Source: Pseudomonas sp. LP_7_YM (GTDB lineage Bacteria; Pseudomonadota; Gammaproteobacteria; Pseudomonadales; Pseudomonadaceae). From it: a stretch of DNA of 64,000 nucleotides. The first letter of the stretch is position 1, and each line of letters opens with the position of its first letter. Shown here piece by piece: positions 32,968-41,652 of this stretch. Under the pieces are notes generated by a model, which had not been told where the DNA came from, made no database searches, and saw nothing but the letters and a program-made list of their open reading frames with translations. The DNA lies in contig NZ_SOCT01000001.1 of NCBI RefSeq assembly GCF_004364435.1, positions 744,001 to 808,000 of the forward strand, written 5' to 3'. Position numbers and translations under genes: made by a program.

Positions 32968-34206
32968 TCAGCCGGACGTCGGATTGCCTTGGCCGATCTG
33001 CCAGACATAAGGCGGCTCGGTGCCGTTGATGCTCCAGTCGCCGACGATTTTCGCTTTGTAGATAAGCGGATTATGCGAAGCCACAGTGCGCGCGTTACGC
33101 CAGTGACGGTCCAGCGCCTTGCTGACACTGACACCCGACGCTCCCAGCGCATTGAACAGGTCCGTAGCGGCACGCAGGATCAGGTCGGAGACGATCACCT
33201 GCGCCTGGGCGGTCTCGATCTCGGCGGCGATGTTGGCGGCGCGCTCTTCATCGGGATTGCCTGAGAAACGCGCCTCGTACGCTCGTTGCAACGGCCGGGC
33301 CGCTCGAAGCGTGGTGGCCTGTGCGGCATAAACCTGCGCCGATATCTGACCCACCACTTGCTGAATCTGCACGTCTGCGCTGGCGCTTGTTGCATTGCCG
33401 TGGCTGTACACACGGGTGCGTTCGCGAATCTGTCGGGTGATATCACGTTCGATGGCGCGACCCGTGCCGGCCAATACCGCAAGCAGTACCAACTGGTAAA
33501 AGGCAGTCTGGTATTTGAAACGGTTTTCGAACGCAATGATGTGTTCGGCGGGAACCGGGACATTCTCGAACACCGAGGTTCCGCTGCCGGTGGTGCGCTG
33601 GCCGAATCCGTCCCAGTCATCGCTTTGATGAACGCCAGCATGATGGGCATCGACCACCGCAATCACATCGGCGCCATTGTCCGAACGCTGGGCGTAGACA
33701 TCGATCCAGTCGGCGAAGATGCTGCCGGTGCTGTAGTACTTCTTGCCGCTGAGAAGAAACCGGTCGCCATCAGGCCTCGCCTTGGTGATGACCTCGCCGA
33801 GTTTCACGCTGCCGACTTCCGTCCAGCCATTGCCGACCAACTCGCCCTCGACGAAGCGTTGAAACCATCTGTCGCGCTCGTCACTGGGCGGTGCATTCAG
33901 ACGATCTTCCACGAACGCAAAATGTCCGCGCAGCGACTGGGGAATATTCGAATCGGCCTCGGCCAGTTCAATCAGCAATTCGAACAACTGCTCTACGGAT
34001 GCCCCGGCACCGCCGTATTCTGTGGGCACGCGTATGGCGCCGAAACCGGCTTGCTTCAGCCATCTGATCGGCTCGTAAGGCAGGGTGTGGGATTGCTCAC
34101 GCTCAAGGGTCCCGGCTGAAATTTGCTGGAACAAAGGACGGAAACGATTGGCAAGCGTTTCATAGTCAGTACCCAGGGACAGGGGGTTTTTCGACGTTGC
34201 AGGCAT
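32968..34206 (-). CDS. DszC/SfnB-like acyl-CoA dehydrogenase-fold monooxygenase
   Basis: A 412-residue acyl-CoA dehydrogenase-fold oxygenase of the dibenzothiophene-monooxygenase type. Seen: YEPIRWLKQAGFGAIRVPTE, YGGAGASVEQL, the middle-domain GKKYYSTGSIFADWI, FGQRTTGSGTSVFENV, and the C-terminal KALDRHWRNARTVASHNPL segment typical of flavin-using members. It presumably uses FMNH2 and O2 to oxidise a sulfur compound. The ATG at 34206 has GGAG upstream. It is divergent from sfnG, so both probably serve one sulfur-scavenging pathway. It is a distant paralogue of 991-2178. No sigma-54 element faces this gene. Confidence 0.75.
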   Translation of the reverse strand: MPATSKNPLSLGTDYETLANRFRPLFQQISAGTLEREQSHTLPYEPIRWLKQAGFGAIRVPTEYGGAGASVEQLFELLIELAEADSNIPQSLRGHFAFVEDRLNAPPSDERDRWFQRFVEGELVGNGWTEVGSVKLGEVITKARPDGDRFLLSGKKYYSTGSIFADWIDVYAQRSDNGADVIAVVDAHHAGVHQSDDWDGFGQRTTGSGTSVFENVPVPAEHIIAFENRFKYQTAFYQLVLLAVLAGTGRAIERDITRQIRERTRVYSHGNATSASADVQIQQVVGQISAQVYAAQATTLRAARPLQRAYEARFSGNPDEERAANIAAEIETAQAQVIVSDLILRAATDLFNALGASGVSVSKALDRHWRNARTVASHNPLIYKAKIVGDWSINGTEPPYVWQIGQGNPTSG

Positions 34207-34340
34207 GGAGGAACTCCCGTGATTTGGATCTGGATTAGCCGCGCAGTGCGTGCGGCGTTATCAACGTCCGGGTGCACACTCCATGCCGGGATCAAAGTCG
34301 CTGATTATGGGGGGCGGACACCCCTGTCCATAGAAGCCAG

Positions 34341-34356
34341 TGTTGCGCAGCCAACA
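34341..34356. promoter_or_regulatory. Candidate activator site TGTTG-N6-CAACA upstream of sfnG
   Basis: TGTTG, CGCAGC, CAACA, extended by AG and CT to perfect 7-base arms, about 160 bases upstream of the sfnG -24 element. The same layout occurs at 4784-4799 upstream of the receptor's sigma-54 promoter. Confidence 0.4.
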
Positions 34357-34515
34357 CTATTGCTGTTTGGCTGAAGGGTGAGGCACAGCCTGGACGCGAG
34401 CAGCAGAGATACCGATGTACGCCTGGCAACACCGGTTCAACAATAAGGTCCGGTTGCTTGAGCTGTTCAACCGCAGTAGAGCGGCAACCACTTGAATTAA
34501 AAGAGAATTATCGGT

Positions 34516-34531
34516 TGGCACAGTTACTGCT
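34516..34531 (+). promoter_or_regulatory. Sigma-54 (-24/-12) promoter of sfnG
   Basis: Bases TGGCACAGTTACTGCT: -24 TGGCAC and -12 TGCT with the correct 12-base GG-to-GC spacing. Predicted start near 34541, about 70 bases before the sfnG ATG. In P. putida sfnG is known to need sigma-54 and SfnR, which agrees. Confidence 0.75.
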
Positions 34532-34611
34532 TTTTCAGTGGAAGGAAGGTGAACACTCCGCCCTTGGCGACCACGCCGGGCGGCCCCCTTACTGTCATCG
34601 GAGATCAGCAG

Positions 34612-35712
34612 ATGAGTCACACACCAATCAAGTTTGCGTACTGGGTACCTAACGTCAGCGGCGGTTTGATCGTCAGCAAGATAGAGCAGCGCACCGACTG
34701 GGGTATCGACTACAACCGCAAGCTGGCGCAGATTGCTGAAAAGGCCGGCTTCGAATACGGGCTAACCCAGATCCGCTTCACGGCTGGCTATGGCGCCGAT
34801 AACCAGCACGAGTCGGTTGCGTTCAGCCATGCGCTGTTGGCCGCGACCGAAAAACTCAAGGTCATCGCGGCTATCTTGCCAGGGCCCTGGACACCCGCAG
34901 TGGTCGCCAAGCAGCTGGCGACCATCGATCAACTGACCGCCGGGCGTATTGCAATCAACATCGTCAGCGGCTGGTTCAAGGGCGAGTTTCGCGCCATTGG
35001 TGAGCCATGGCTCGAACATGACGAGCGCTATCGTCGCTCAGAGGAATTCATCCAGGCGCTCAAAGGCATCTGGACCACAGACAACTTCACATTCAAAGGC
35101 GATTTCTATCGCTTCCACGCGTACACGCTTCGTCCAAAGCCGATTCAGCAACCCCATCCGGAAATCTTTCAGGGCGGCAGCTCGCGGGCGGCTCGCGACA
35201 TGGCCGCACGCGTCTCCGACTGGTACTTCACCAATGGCAACACGGTAGAAGGGATCAAGGCACAGGTGGACGATATACGGGCCAAGGCCGCCGCCGCGGG
35301 GCACTCGGTGAAGATTGGCGTCAACGCGTTCATCATCGCCCGTGAAACCGAGGAGCAGGCGCGCGCCGTGCTTCAGGACATCATCGACCAAGCTGACCCG
35401 CAGGCCGTGAACGCATTCGGCGATGCTGCAAAACAGGCGGGTAGGGCCAGTCCCGAAGGCGACGGTAATTGGGCCAAATCCACGTTCGAGGATCTGGTGC
35501 AGTACAACGACGGCTTCAAGACCAACCTGATCGGCACCCCGAAGCAGATCGCCGAGCGAATCGTCGCGCTGAAAGCAGTCGGCGTCGACCTGGTGCTGTC
35601 GGCGTTTCTGCACTTTCAGGAAGAAGTCGCCTATTTCGGTGAGCATGTCCTGCCGCTGGTGCGCGAACTTGAAGCTTCAACCCATCCGGTCTCGGTGACG
35701 CAAAGTGCTTAA
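34612..35712 (+). CDS. sfnG: Dimethyl sulfone monooxygenase
   Basis: A 366-residue luciferase-family enzyme that uses FMNH2 and O2 to convert dimethyl sulfone to methanesulfinate. It follows the known SfnG sequence closely: IKFAYWVPNVSGGL, KIEQRTDWGIDYNRKLAQIA, LTQIRFTAGYGA, AAILPGPWTPA, NIVSGWFKGEFRAIGEPWLE, FKGDFYRFHAYTL and FQGGSSRAARDMA. Start: ATG 34612 with GGAG eight bases upstream; the ATG at 34549 lies only eight bases from the predicted transcript start and is unlikely. A sigma-54 promoter lies upstream, and the activator gene at 1-982 is about 34 kb away in this window. Confidence 0.93.
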   Translation: MSHTPIKFAYWVPNVSGGLIVSKIEQRTDWGIDYNRKLAQIAEKAGFEYGLTQIRFTAGYGADNQHESVAFSHALLAATEKLKVIAAILPGPWTPAVVAKQLATIDQLTAGRIAINIVSGWFKGEFRAIGEPWLEHDERYRRSEEFIQALKGIWTTDNFTFKGDFYRFHAYTLRPKPIQQPHPEIFQGGSSRAARDMAARVSDWYFTNGNTVEGIKAQVDDIRAKAAAAGHSVKIGVNAFIIARETEEQARAVLQDIIDQADPQAVNAFGDAAKQAGRASPEGDGNWAKSTFEDLVQYNDGFKTNLIGTPKQIAERIVALKAVGVDLVLSAFLHFQEEVAYFGEHVLPLVRELEASTHPVSVTQSA

Positions 35713-35724
35713 GCCGCCGTTTTG

Positions 35725-35746
35725 GCAGTGACCAACGCACCACTGC
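35725..35746. terminator. Weak hairpin between sfnG and a TetR gene
   Basis: Arms GCAGTG and CACTGC with a 10-base loop, between two convergent genes; no clear T run. Confidence 0.3.
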
Positions 35747-35763
35747 AGGTTTAGCTCCTGCGT

Positions 35764-36405
35764 TCAAATGGCCTGCTGTAGCAGAGATCGCCACAGCACT
35801 TTCATGCCGAGCAAGAAATGTTCCGAGCTGAGTGCATCACCGTCGAACCGGACTAAAGAGGGCATGGAAACGGTCAGGGCGATGGCCCCCGTGACGTTGT
35901 AGAAAAACAGCTCGGGATCAACGTTCTTGAGAAAACCGTCTGCGATTGCCCACTCTACAGTGGGCAACAAGACGTCCTGCGCGGGCCTGATCAGGCGCTC
36001 ATAGACGTAGTGAAATCGCTCATCGCGCTGGGCGATTTCCTTTATGACAAACATCGCCATTTCCGGCGATTGCGCGGAGAAATCGATCATCTGGTTGATC
36101 GCCAGTTGAAGTCGGTCAATAGACGTAGCGCCAGCCACTTCGGCGTGACTCGGTGTACGACTCAGTTCCAGAACGAACTTACGGGCGATGTCATCGACCA
36201 CTGCCTTCCACAGGTCCAGCTTTGCGCCATGGCGATGCGCGATCAACGCCACATCGACATTTGCCGAGGTGGCGATGCGACGCAGACTGGCGCCTTCGAA
36301 ACCGTGGGTGGCGAAGCATTTCAGGGCCGCCTGGAGGATGGCGTCGGGTTTGACCTCTTCGGCTTTGGGCGGCCTGCCTCGGCGTTTGGTGGGCTCATTG
36401 GGCAT
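35764..36405 (-). CDS. TetR-family regulator
   Basis: A 213-residue TetR regulator with a basic RRGRPPK start, helix-turn-helix ILQAALKCFATHGFEGASLR / RIATSANVDVALIAHRHGAK (residues 23-63) and a helical ligand domain. The expected Y-Y-H-F near the end of the recognition helix reads AHRHG, a usual variant. It starts two bases from the HlyD remnant on the other strand, with no room for a promoter, so a deletion has removed the shared control region. Its target was probably the HlyD-RbbA export operon. How it is expressed now is unclear. Confidence 0.85.
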   Translation of the reverse strand: MPNEPTKRRGRPPKAEEVKPDAILQAALKCFATHGFEGASLRRIATSANVDVALIAHRHGAKLDLWKAVVDDIARKFVLELSRTPSHAEVAGATSIDRLQLAINQMIDFSAQSPEMAMFVIKEIAQRDERFHYVYERLIRPAQDVLLPTVEWAIADGFLKNVDPELFFYNVTGAIALTVSMPSLVRFDGDALSSEHFLLGMKVLWRSLLQQAI

Positions 36406-36407
36406 GC

Positions 36408-37289
36408 GTGAGATACACCTGGTCTAGAGAACGCGGGCAGAAGCTGGCCAACATGCAAATCCAGACGCTGACAGCCCAGCGTGATGAAGCGGCTGTGCAG
36501 CACCAGCAGGCAATCAATACCGAGCTGGGCGTCAAGGCACAGGTGATGGTGCGTCGCAGTGACAAACTGGCTGCCGAGGCGCTGGTCGCACAGCGGGAAA
36601 GCGAACTGGATGCGATGAAGCGCGGCCTGAAACGCACCGAAATGCTGTCCCGTGAGGGAGCACTGTCGGCCCAGCAATACGATGACGACCGGTCCAACGT
36701 GCGCAGCGCCGAGGCGACGCTTAAGGCGGCTCAGGCTCAGGTGGCGGCCGCTCAGGCCAATATCGAGGCTACCCAGGCTCAGGTCGTGGGCGCGCAATCG
36801 GCTGTGACTGCGAGCCTGGCCACGATTGCCCGGGTAGAGGCCGATATCAGCGACAGCCAGTTGGTGGCGCCACGCGCCGGACGCGTTCAGTACCGTGTCG
36901 CCCAGCCTGGCGAAGTGCTGGCGGCAGGCGGCATGGTGCTTAACCTGGTGGATCTTTCCGATGTCTACCTGACGTTTTTTCTCCCGGAAAGCGTGGCCGG
37001 GCGCGTCGCGCTGGGCAGTGTTATCCGCATCATTCTCGATGCGGCTCCCCAGTACGTCATTCCGGCAAAGGTCTCGTTCGTGGCCAGCGTTGCGCAATTC
37101 ACGCCAAAGACCGTTGAAACTGCCAGCGAACGCCAGAAGCTGATGTTCCGGGTCAAGGCGCAGATAGACCGCGACCTTTTGCTGCGCAACCTTACACAGA
37201 TCAAGACCGGGCTGCCCGGCGTGGCGTGGGTCAAGCTAGACCCGCAAACGCAATGGCCGGCTAAGCTGGCTGTGAAAGTCTCCAAATGA
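36408..37289 (+). pseudogene. HlyD-family membrane-fusion protein lacking its N-terminus
   Basis: A 293-residue frame covering the coiled-coil hairpin and C-terminal part of a YhiI/HlyD-type adaptor: LANMQIQTLTAQRDEA, the long Ala/Gln-rich coiled coil with LSREGALSAQQYDDD, the second half-lipoyl DSQLVAPRAGRVQYRVAQPGE, and GLPGVAWVKL. The membrane anchor and first half-lipoyl motif (about 60 residues) are missing, and the frame begins two bases from the TetR start. It probably cannot be anchored or assembled. It overlaps the RbbA remnant by ATGA, as intact operons of this type do. Confidence 0.75.
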
Positions 37290-39107
37290 TTGACCAGGCC
37301 CAAGGCGAATCTCTGCCAGGCGTCGCCAGCGTCAAGGACGTGGTGCTGACCTATGGAAAGATCCAGGCACTGGCCGGCGTAACGCTGGAGATCCCCGCGG
37401 GCAGGATGGTCGGGCTGATCGGCCCGGACGGTGTGGGCAAATCCAGCCTGCTGTCGCTTCTGGCCGGTGCCAGAGCGATACAGCAAGGGCAGGTGAGCGT
37501 GCTGGGCGGCGATATGCGTCAGGTGAGCCATCGCAATCGGGTCTGCCCACGAATTGCCTACATGCCGCAAGGCTTGGGCAAGAATCTGTACCCGACCCTT
37601 TCGGTCGAAGAAAACCTGCAGTTCTTCGCCCGGCTGTTTGGCCATGACGCTGCCGAGCGCCGCCGTCGTATCGATGATCTAACCCGCAGCACCGGGCTGT
37701 TCTCGTTTCTGACCCGGCCGGCCGGCAAGTTGTCCGGCGGCATGAAACAGAAACCGGGCCTGTGCTGTGCGTTGATTCATGACCCTGACCTGCTGATCCT
37801 GGACGAGCCCACCACTGGCGTGGATCCTTTGGCGCGGGCCCAGTTCTGGGACCTGATCGGCAGCATAAGGCAGCAACGGACAGGCATGAGTGTCATCGTT
37901 GCCACCGCCTACATGGAGAACTTGCCGAGCGCTTCAATCTTGCCGACGTGCTGGACAGTCTTCCGGAAAGCCTGCCGCTGGGGATCCGCCAGCGTCTGTC
38001 CCTGGCGGTGGCGACGGTTCACCGCCCCGAGTTGCTGATCCTCGATGAGCCAACCTCGGGTGTCGATCCCATTGCCCGTGATGGCTTCTGGAACCTGTTG
38101 ATCGAGCTGTCGCGGCGTGATCGCGTGACCATCTTTATCTCCACCCACTTCATGAATGAAGCTGAGCGCTGCGACCGCATTTCGCTGATGCACGCAGGCA
38201 AGGTCTTGGTCAGCGACACCCCCGCACATATCGTCGAGCAGCGGGGCGCCAGTTCGCTGGAACAGGCCTTCATCGCTTACCTGCAAGAGGCGGCCGGCCA
38301 GCCGACGAAGCACCGAGGGAGGTGCCTGCACCCGCAATCAGGCCCAAGCCTTCCAGTTCTGCGGGCGAACCGAGGTTCAGCTTCAATCGCATGTTCAGTT
38401 ACTTGTGGCGCGAAGCGCTGGAACTGCAGCGTGATCCGGTGCGTGCCACGCTGGCGCTGATCGGTTCACTGGTGTTGATGCTGGTGATGGGTTTTGGTCT
38501 GAGCATGGACGTGGAAAACCTCAGCTACGCGGTGCTGGACCACGACCAGACAGAGCTGAGCCGCAACGCAGCACTGATTCGCGAGCGAGAACACGGCACC
38601 ATCGAACACCTGTTGGTGATGCCGGTGACCCCGCGGGAAATCATGCTGGCCAAGGTCTGGTCCATGGGGCTTGTGGTACTGACTGCCGCTGCGCTGTCGC
38701 TGGTATTCATCGTCCAGGGCCTGCTGCATGTGCCGGTCGAGGGATCTATCCTGCTGTTTCTGGCCGGGGCTGCGCTGCATCTGTTCGCCACCACGTCCAT
38801 GGGAATATTTCTGGCGACGCTGGCGCGCAGCATGCCGCAGTTCGGCATGTTGATGATTCTGGTGCTGCTGCCGCTCCAGATGCTCTCGGGCGGCAGCACG
38901 CCGCGTGAAAGCATGCCGGAGCTGGTGCAGAACATCATGCTGGTGGCGCCGACCACCCACTTCGTGGAGCTCAGTCAGGCGATTCTCTATCGCGGGGCAG
39001 GGTTGACGGTGGTGTGGCCGACATTCCTGACGTTGCTCATCATCGGCTCGGTCCTGTTTGCGATTTCGCTCTCGCGCTTTCGTAAAACGATCAGCCAGAT
39101 GGCGTGA
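37286..39107 (+). pseudogene. RbbA/YhiH-type fused ABC transporter, multiply damaged
   Basis: Remains of one long gene (normally about 900 residues: ATPase, ATPase, membrane domain). First ATPase: Walker [10 protein letters not shown], signature [22 protein letters not shown], then the frame breaks near 37915 after ATAYME. A second frame (about 37920-38315) carries only the end of ATPase 2: [38 protein letters not shown]; its Walker A is gone. A third frame from about 38320 holds the membrane part, with a deletion after DHDQTELSR that removes much of the periplasmic domain, ending [10 protein letters not shown]. At least two frameshifts and two deletions; not functional as such. Confidence 0.82.
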
Positions 39108-39277
39108 TCGCTTGCGCGACCCAAGCCTGGCCGGAGCCTCTTTGATTTATTCAACGCACGATGATTTAATCGGTCCGGCTTCCAATCTGCCGGGCAAAAA
39201 ACGAAGGTGCTGCCACCTGGTCACCGGTCCGGCGCCTGCATTCCTAACTGATCTCCCATCGGATAAGGAAACACCTC

Positions 39278-40315
39278 ATGAAAGCCCTCGTCTATCAAGG
39301 CCCCGGTGTAAAAGTCTGGACCGACAAGCCTGCCCCCCTCATCGACAAACCTACCGACGCCGTTATTCGCCTGCTGCATACCACGATATGCGGCACGGAC
39401 CTGCACATCCTCAAGGGCGATGTCCCTGCGGTAACACCGGGCCGTACCCTGGGACATGAAGGGGTCGGCATCGTCGAAACGGTCGGTTCGGCGGTACGCA
39501 ATTTCAAGCCTGGGGATCATGTGTTGATCTCCTGCGTCACGTCCTGCGGCAGCTGTGCCAATTGTCGCCGGCAGATGTATTCCCACTGCGCTGACGGCGG
39601 CTGGATTTTGGGCCATCTGATCGACGGCACTCAGGCTGAATACGTGCGCATTCCGCATGCTGACAACAGCCTGTATCCGATTCCGGCCGGAGCGGATGAA
39701 GAAGCGCTGGTGATGCTCAGCGATATCCTGCCGACCGGGTTTGAAATCGGCGTGCTCGCTGGCAAGGTCAAGCCGGGCGACAGCGTGGTCATCGTCGGCG
39801 CGGGACCTGTCGGCATGGCTGCACTGCTGACGGCCCAGTTCTATTCACCGGCTACGCTGATCGTGGTCGACGGTGACAGCAATCGCCTTGAAGTCGCCAA
39901 GCGCTTTGGTGCAACGGATGTGATCGACATCAAGACCGAGAACGCTGTCGAGCGTATCTTTGAGCTGACCGATGGTGTAGGAGTGGACGTTGCCATCGAG
40001 GCGGTGGGTATTCCGGCATCGTTCGATACCTGCCAGGCGGTGATCGCGCCCGGTGGCAACATTGCCAACGTCGGGGTGCATGGCAAGAGTGTTGAGCTGC
40101 ACTTGGAGAAGTTGTGGATTCAAAACATCAACATCTCCACCGGGCTGGTCAACACCAATACCACGCCGATGCTGATCAAGACCGTGCAGGCCGGCAAGAT
40201 CGACGCACGTCAGTTGATCACTCATCGCTTTGCCCTTGATGACATCCTCCAGGCGTACGAGATTTTCGGCAATGCAGCTCAGGAGAAAGCAATGAAGGTG
40301 ATCCTCAGCCAGTAA
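39278..40315 (+). CDS. Zinc-dependent alcohol dehydrogenase
   Basis: A 345-residue medium-chain dehydrogenase. Catalytic zinc ligands: Cys in TTICGTDLH (near 38), His-Glu in GHEGVG (near 60); structural zinc cysteines in CGSCANCRRQMYSHC (near 90-105); NAD-binding VIVGAGPVGM near 172. ATG 39278 with AAGGA upstream. It lies 46 bases before acetate kinase and phosphoketolase, an order seen in phosphoketolase modules, where it may reduce acetaldehyde or another aldehyde. Confidence 0.88.
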   Translation: MKALVYQGPGVKVWTDKPAPLIDKPTDAVIRLLHTTICGTDLHILKGDVPAVTPGRTLGHEGVGIVETVGSAVRNFKPGDHVLISCVTSCGSCANCRRQMYSHCADGGWILGHLIDGTQAEYVRIPHADNSLYPIPAGADEEALVMLSDILPTGFEIGVLAGKVKPGDSVVIVGAGPVGMAALLTAQFYSPATLIVVDGDSNRLEVAKRFGATDVIDIKTENAVERIFELTDGVGVDVAIEAVGIPASFDTCQAVIAPGGNIANVGVHGKSVELHLEKLWIQNINISTGLVNTNTTPMLIKTVQAGKIDARQLITHRFALDDILQAYEIFGNAAQEKAMKVILSQ

Positions 40316-40361
40316 GACGTGAGCCAACAAGCGTGCCCACCCCGGATTCCAGGAGCTGTGA

Positions 40362-41594
40362 ATGGCAACCCCGACTTCACCCGCCCAGATCAACGGTTCG
40401 TTATTGGTGCTCAACGCGGGTTCCTCAAGCCTGAAATTCTCGCTGTATCACGCTGTCGCCATTGAACGGGGTGAGCCAGTGGCGCAGGGGCAGGGCAGCG
40501 TGGAATGGCGGGCAGGGCAGTCGGTCCTGGCGTTTACCGACGCACAGGGCCAGGTTATTGAGGAGCACTGGCCGCTTGCGGCGGAAGACGGCGCCGCCCT
40601 GGCGCATTTGCTGCCGTGGATCGAGGCGCACACCGGGGGCCCGCTGGTCGCTGCCGGACACCGCGTGGTGCATGGGGGCTCGCGTCGTGACATTGCCGCT
40701 CGGGTCGATGAGGCCCTGCTGGCCGAACTGCAAGCGCTGACGCCTATCGCGCCGCTGCACCAGCCGCTGTGCCTGGCGCCGATTCGCTTTCTGGCCTCCA
40801 GGCACCCCGGATTACCCCAGGTGGCCTGTTTCGACACCGCTTTTCATCACACGCTCAACCCCCTTGAAACCCTGTATGGCCTGCCTCGCCAAATGACCGA
40901 GGACGGCGTGCGTCGTTACGGTTTTCATGGGCTTTCCTACGAGTACATCGCTGGCGTGCTGGGCCAATACGACCCTGCCGCTGCAGCGGGACGAACCATC
41001 GTCGCGCACCTGGGTAACGGCGCCAGCCTGTGCGCCTTGCACAACGGGCGCAGTCGCGCCACCAGCATGGGCTTCACGACGCTGGACGGGTTGCTGATGG
41101 GCAGCCGCCCCGGCCATCTTGATCCTGGCATCCTGCTCTACCTGATGCGCGAGCGCGGGATGTCCGCGCAAGCGCTGGAACACTTGCTGTATCACGAGTG
41201 TGGTTTGCTGGGTGTATCAGGCGGCATTTCCAGCGACATGCGCACCTTGTTGGCCAGCGATCACGCAGCGGCCCATGAAGCGGTGTCGCTGTATGTTCAC
41301 AACGTGGTGCGGGAGATAGGCAGCTTCGCCGCCGTGCTGGGTGGCCTGGATGCTCTGGTGTTCACCGGCGGCATTGGTGAGCACGCGGCCCCCGTGCGCG
41401 AAGCGATCATGCGCGGTTGCGCCTGGCTGGGGCTGGAATTTGACGAAGCGTCCAATCAGGCATCCGCTTCGCGTCTTTCGTCGGCGACCAGCCCGGTCAG
41501 GGCCTGGATGATCCCGACCGATGAAGACCGGGTCATTGCACGACACACCTTCACGCTACTAACGCCACCCTTGCTCGACAGTCACCCCGATTGA
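40362..41594 (+). CDS. ackA: Acetate kinase
   Basis: A 410-residue acetate kinase, making ATP and acetate from acetyl phosphate. Signature motifs: LVLNAGSSSLKFSLY at residue 10, AGHRVVHGG near 100, ACFDTAFHHTL near 155, RRYGFHGLSYEYI near 185, VAHLGNGASLCAL, GFTTLDGLLMGSRPG and FTGGIGEHA near 335. ATG 40362 with GGAG six bases upstream. It lies directly before phosphoketolase, which supplies acetyl phosphate. Confidence 0.95.
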   Translation: MATPTSPAQINGSLLVLNAGSSSLKFSLYHAVAIERGEPVAQGQGSVEWRAGQSVLAFTDAQGQVIEEHWPLAAEDGAALAHLLPWIEAHTGGPLVAAGHRVVHGGSRRDIAARVDEALLAELQALTPIAPLHQPLCLAPIRFLASRHPGLPQVACFDTAFHHTLNPLETLYGLPRQMTEDGVRRYGFHGLSYEYIAGVLGQYDPAAAAGRTIVAHLGNGASLCALHNGRSRATSMGFTTLDGLLMGSRPGHLDPGILLYLMRERGMSAQALEHLLYHECGLLGVSGGISSDMRTLLASDHAAAHEAVSLYVHNVVREIGSFAAVLGGLDALVFTGGIGEHAAPVREAIMRGCAWLGLEFDEASNQASASRLSSATSPVRAWMIPTDEDRVIARHTFTLLTPPLLDSHPD

Positions 41595-41652
41595 CCGTGA
41601 ATTCCCGGCCTGTGCCGGGGCCTTTCCATCGTCACCTTTTCGTGGAGTCGCT

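Noticed and set aside
36405..36408. Reading the HlyD frame as a complete short adaptor gene
   Set aside because: The membrane anchor and first half-lipoyl motif are absent and there is no room for a promoter or ribosome site before the TetR start.
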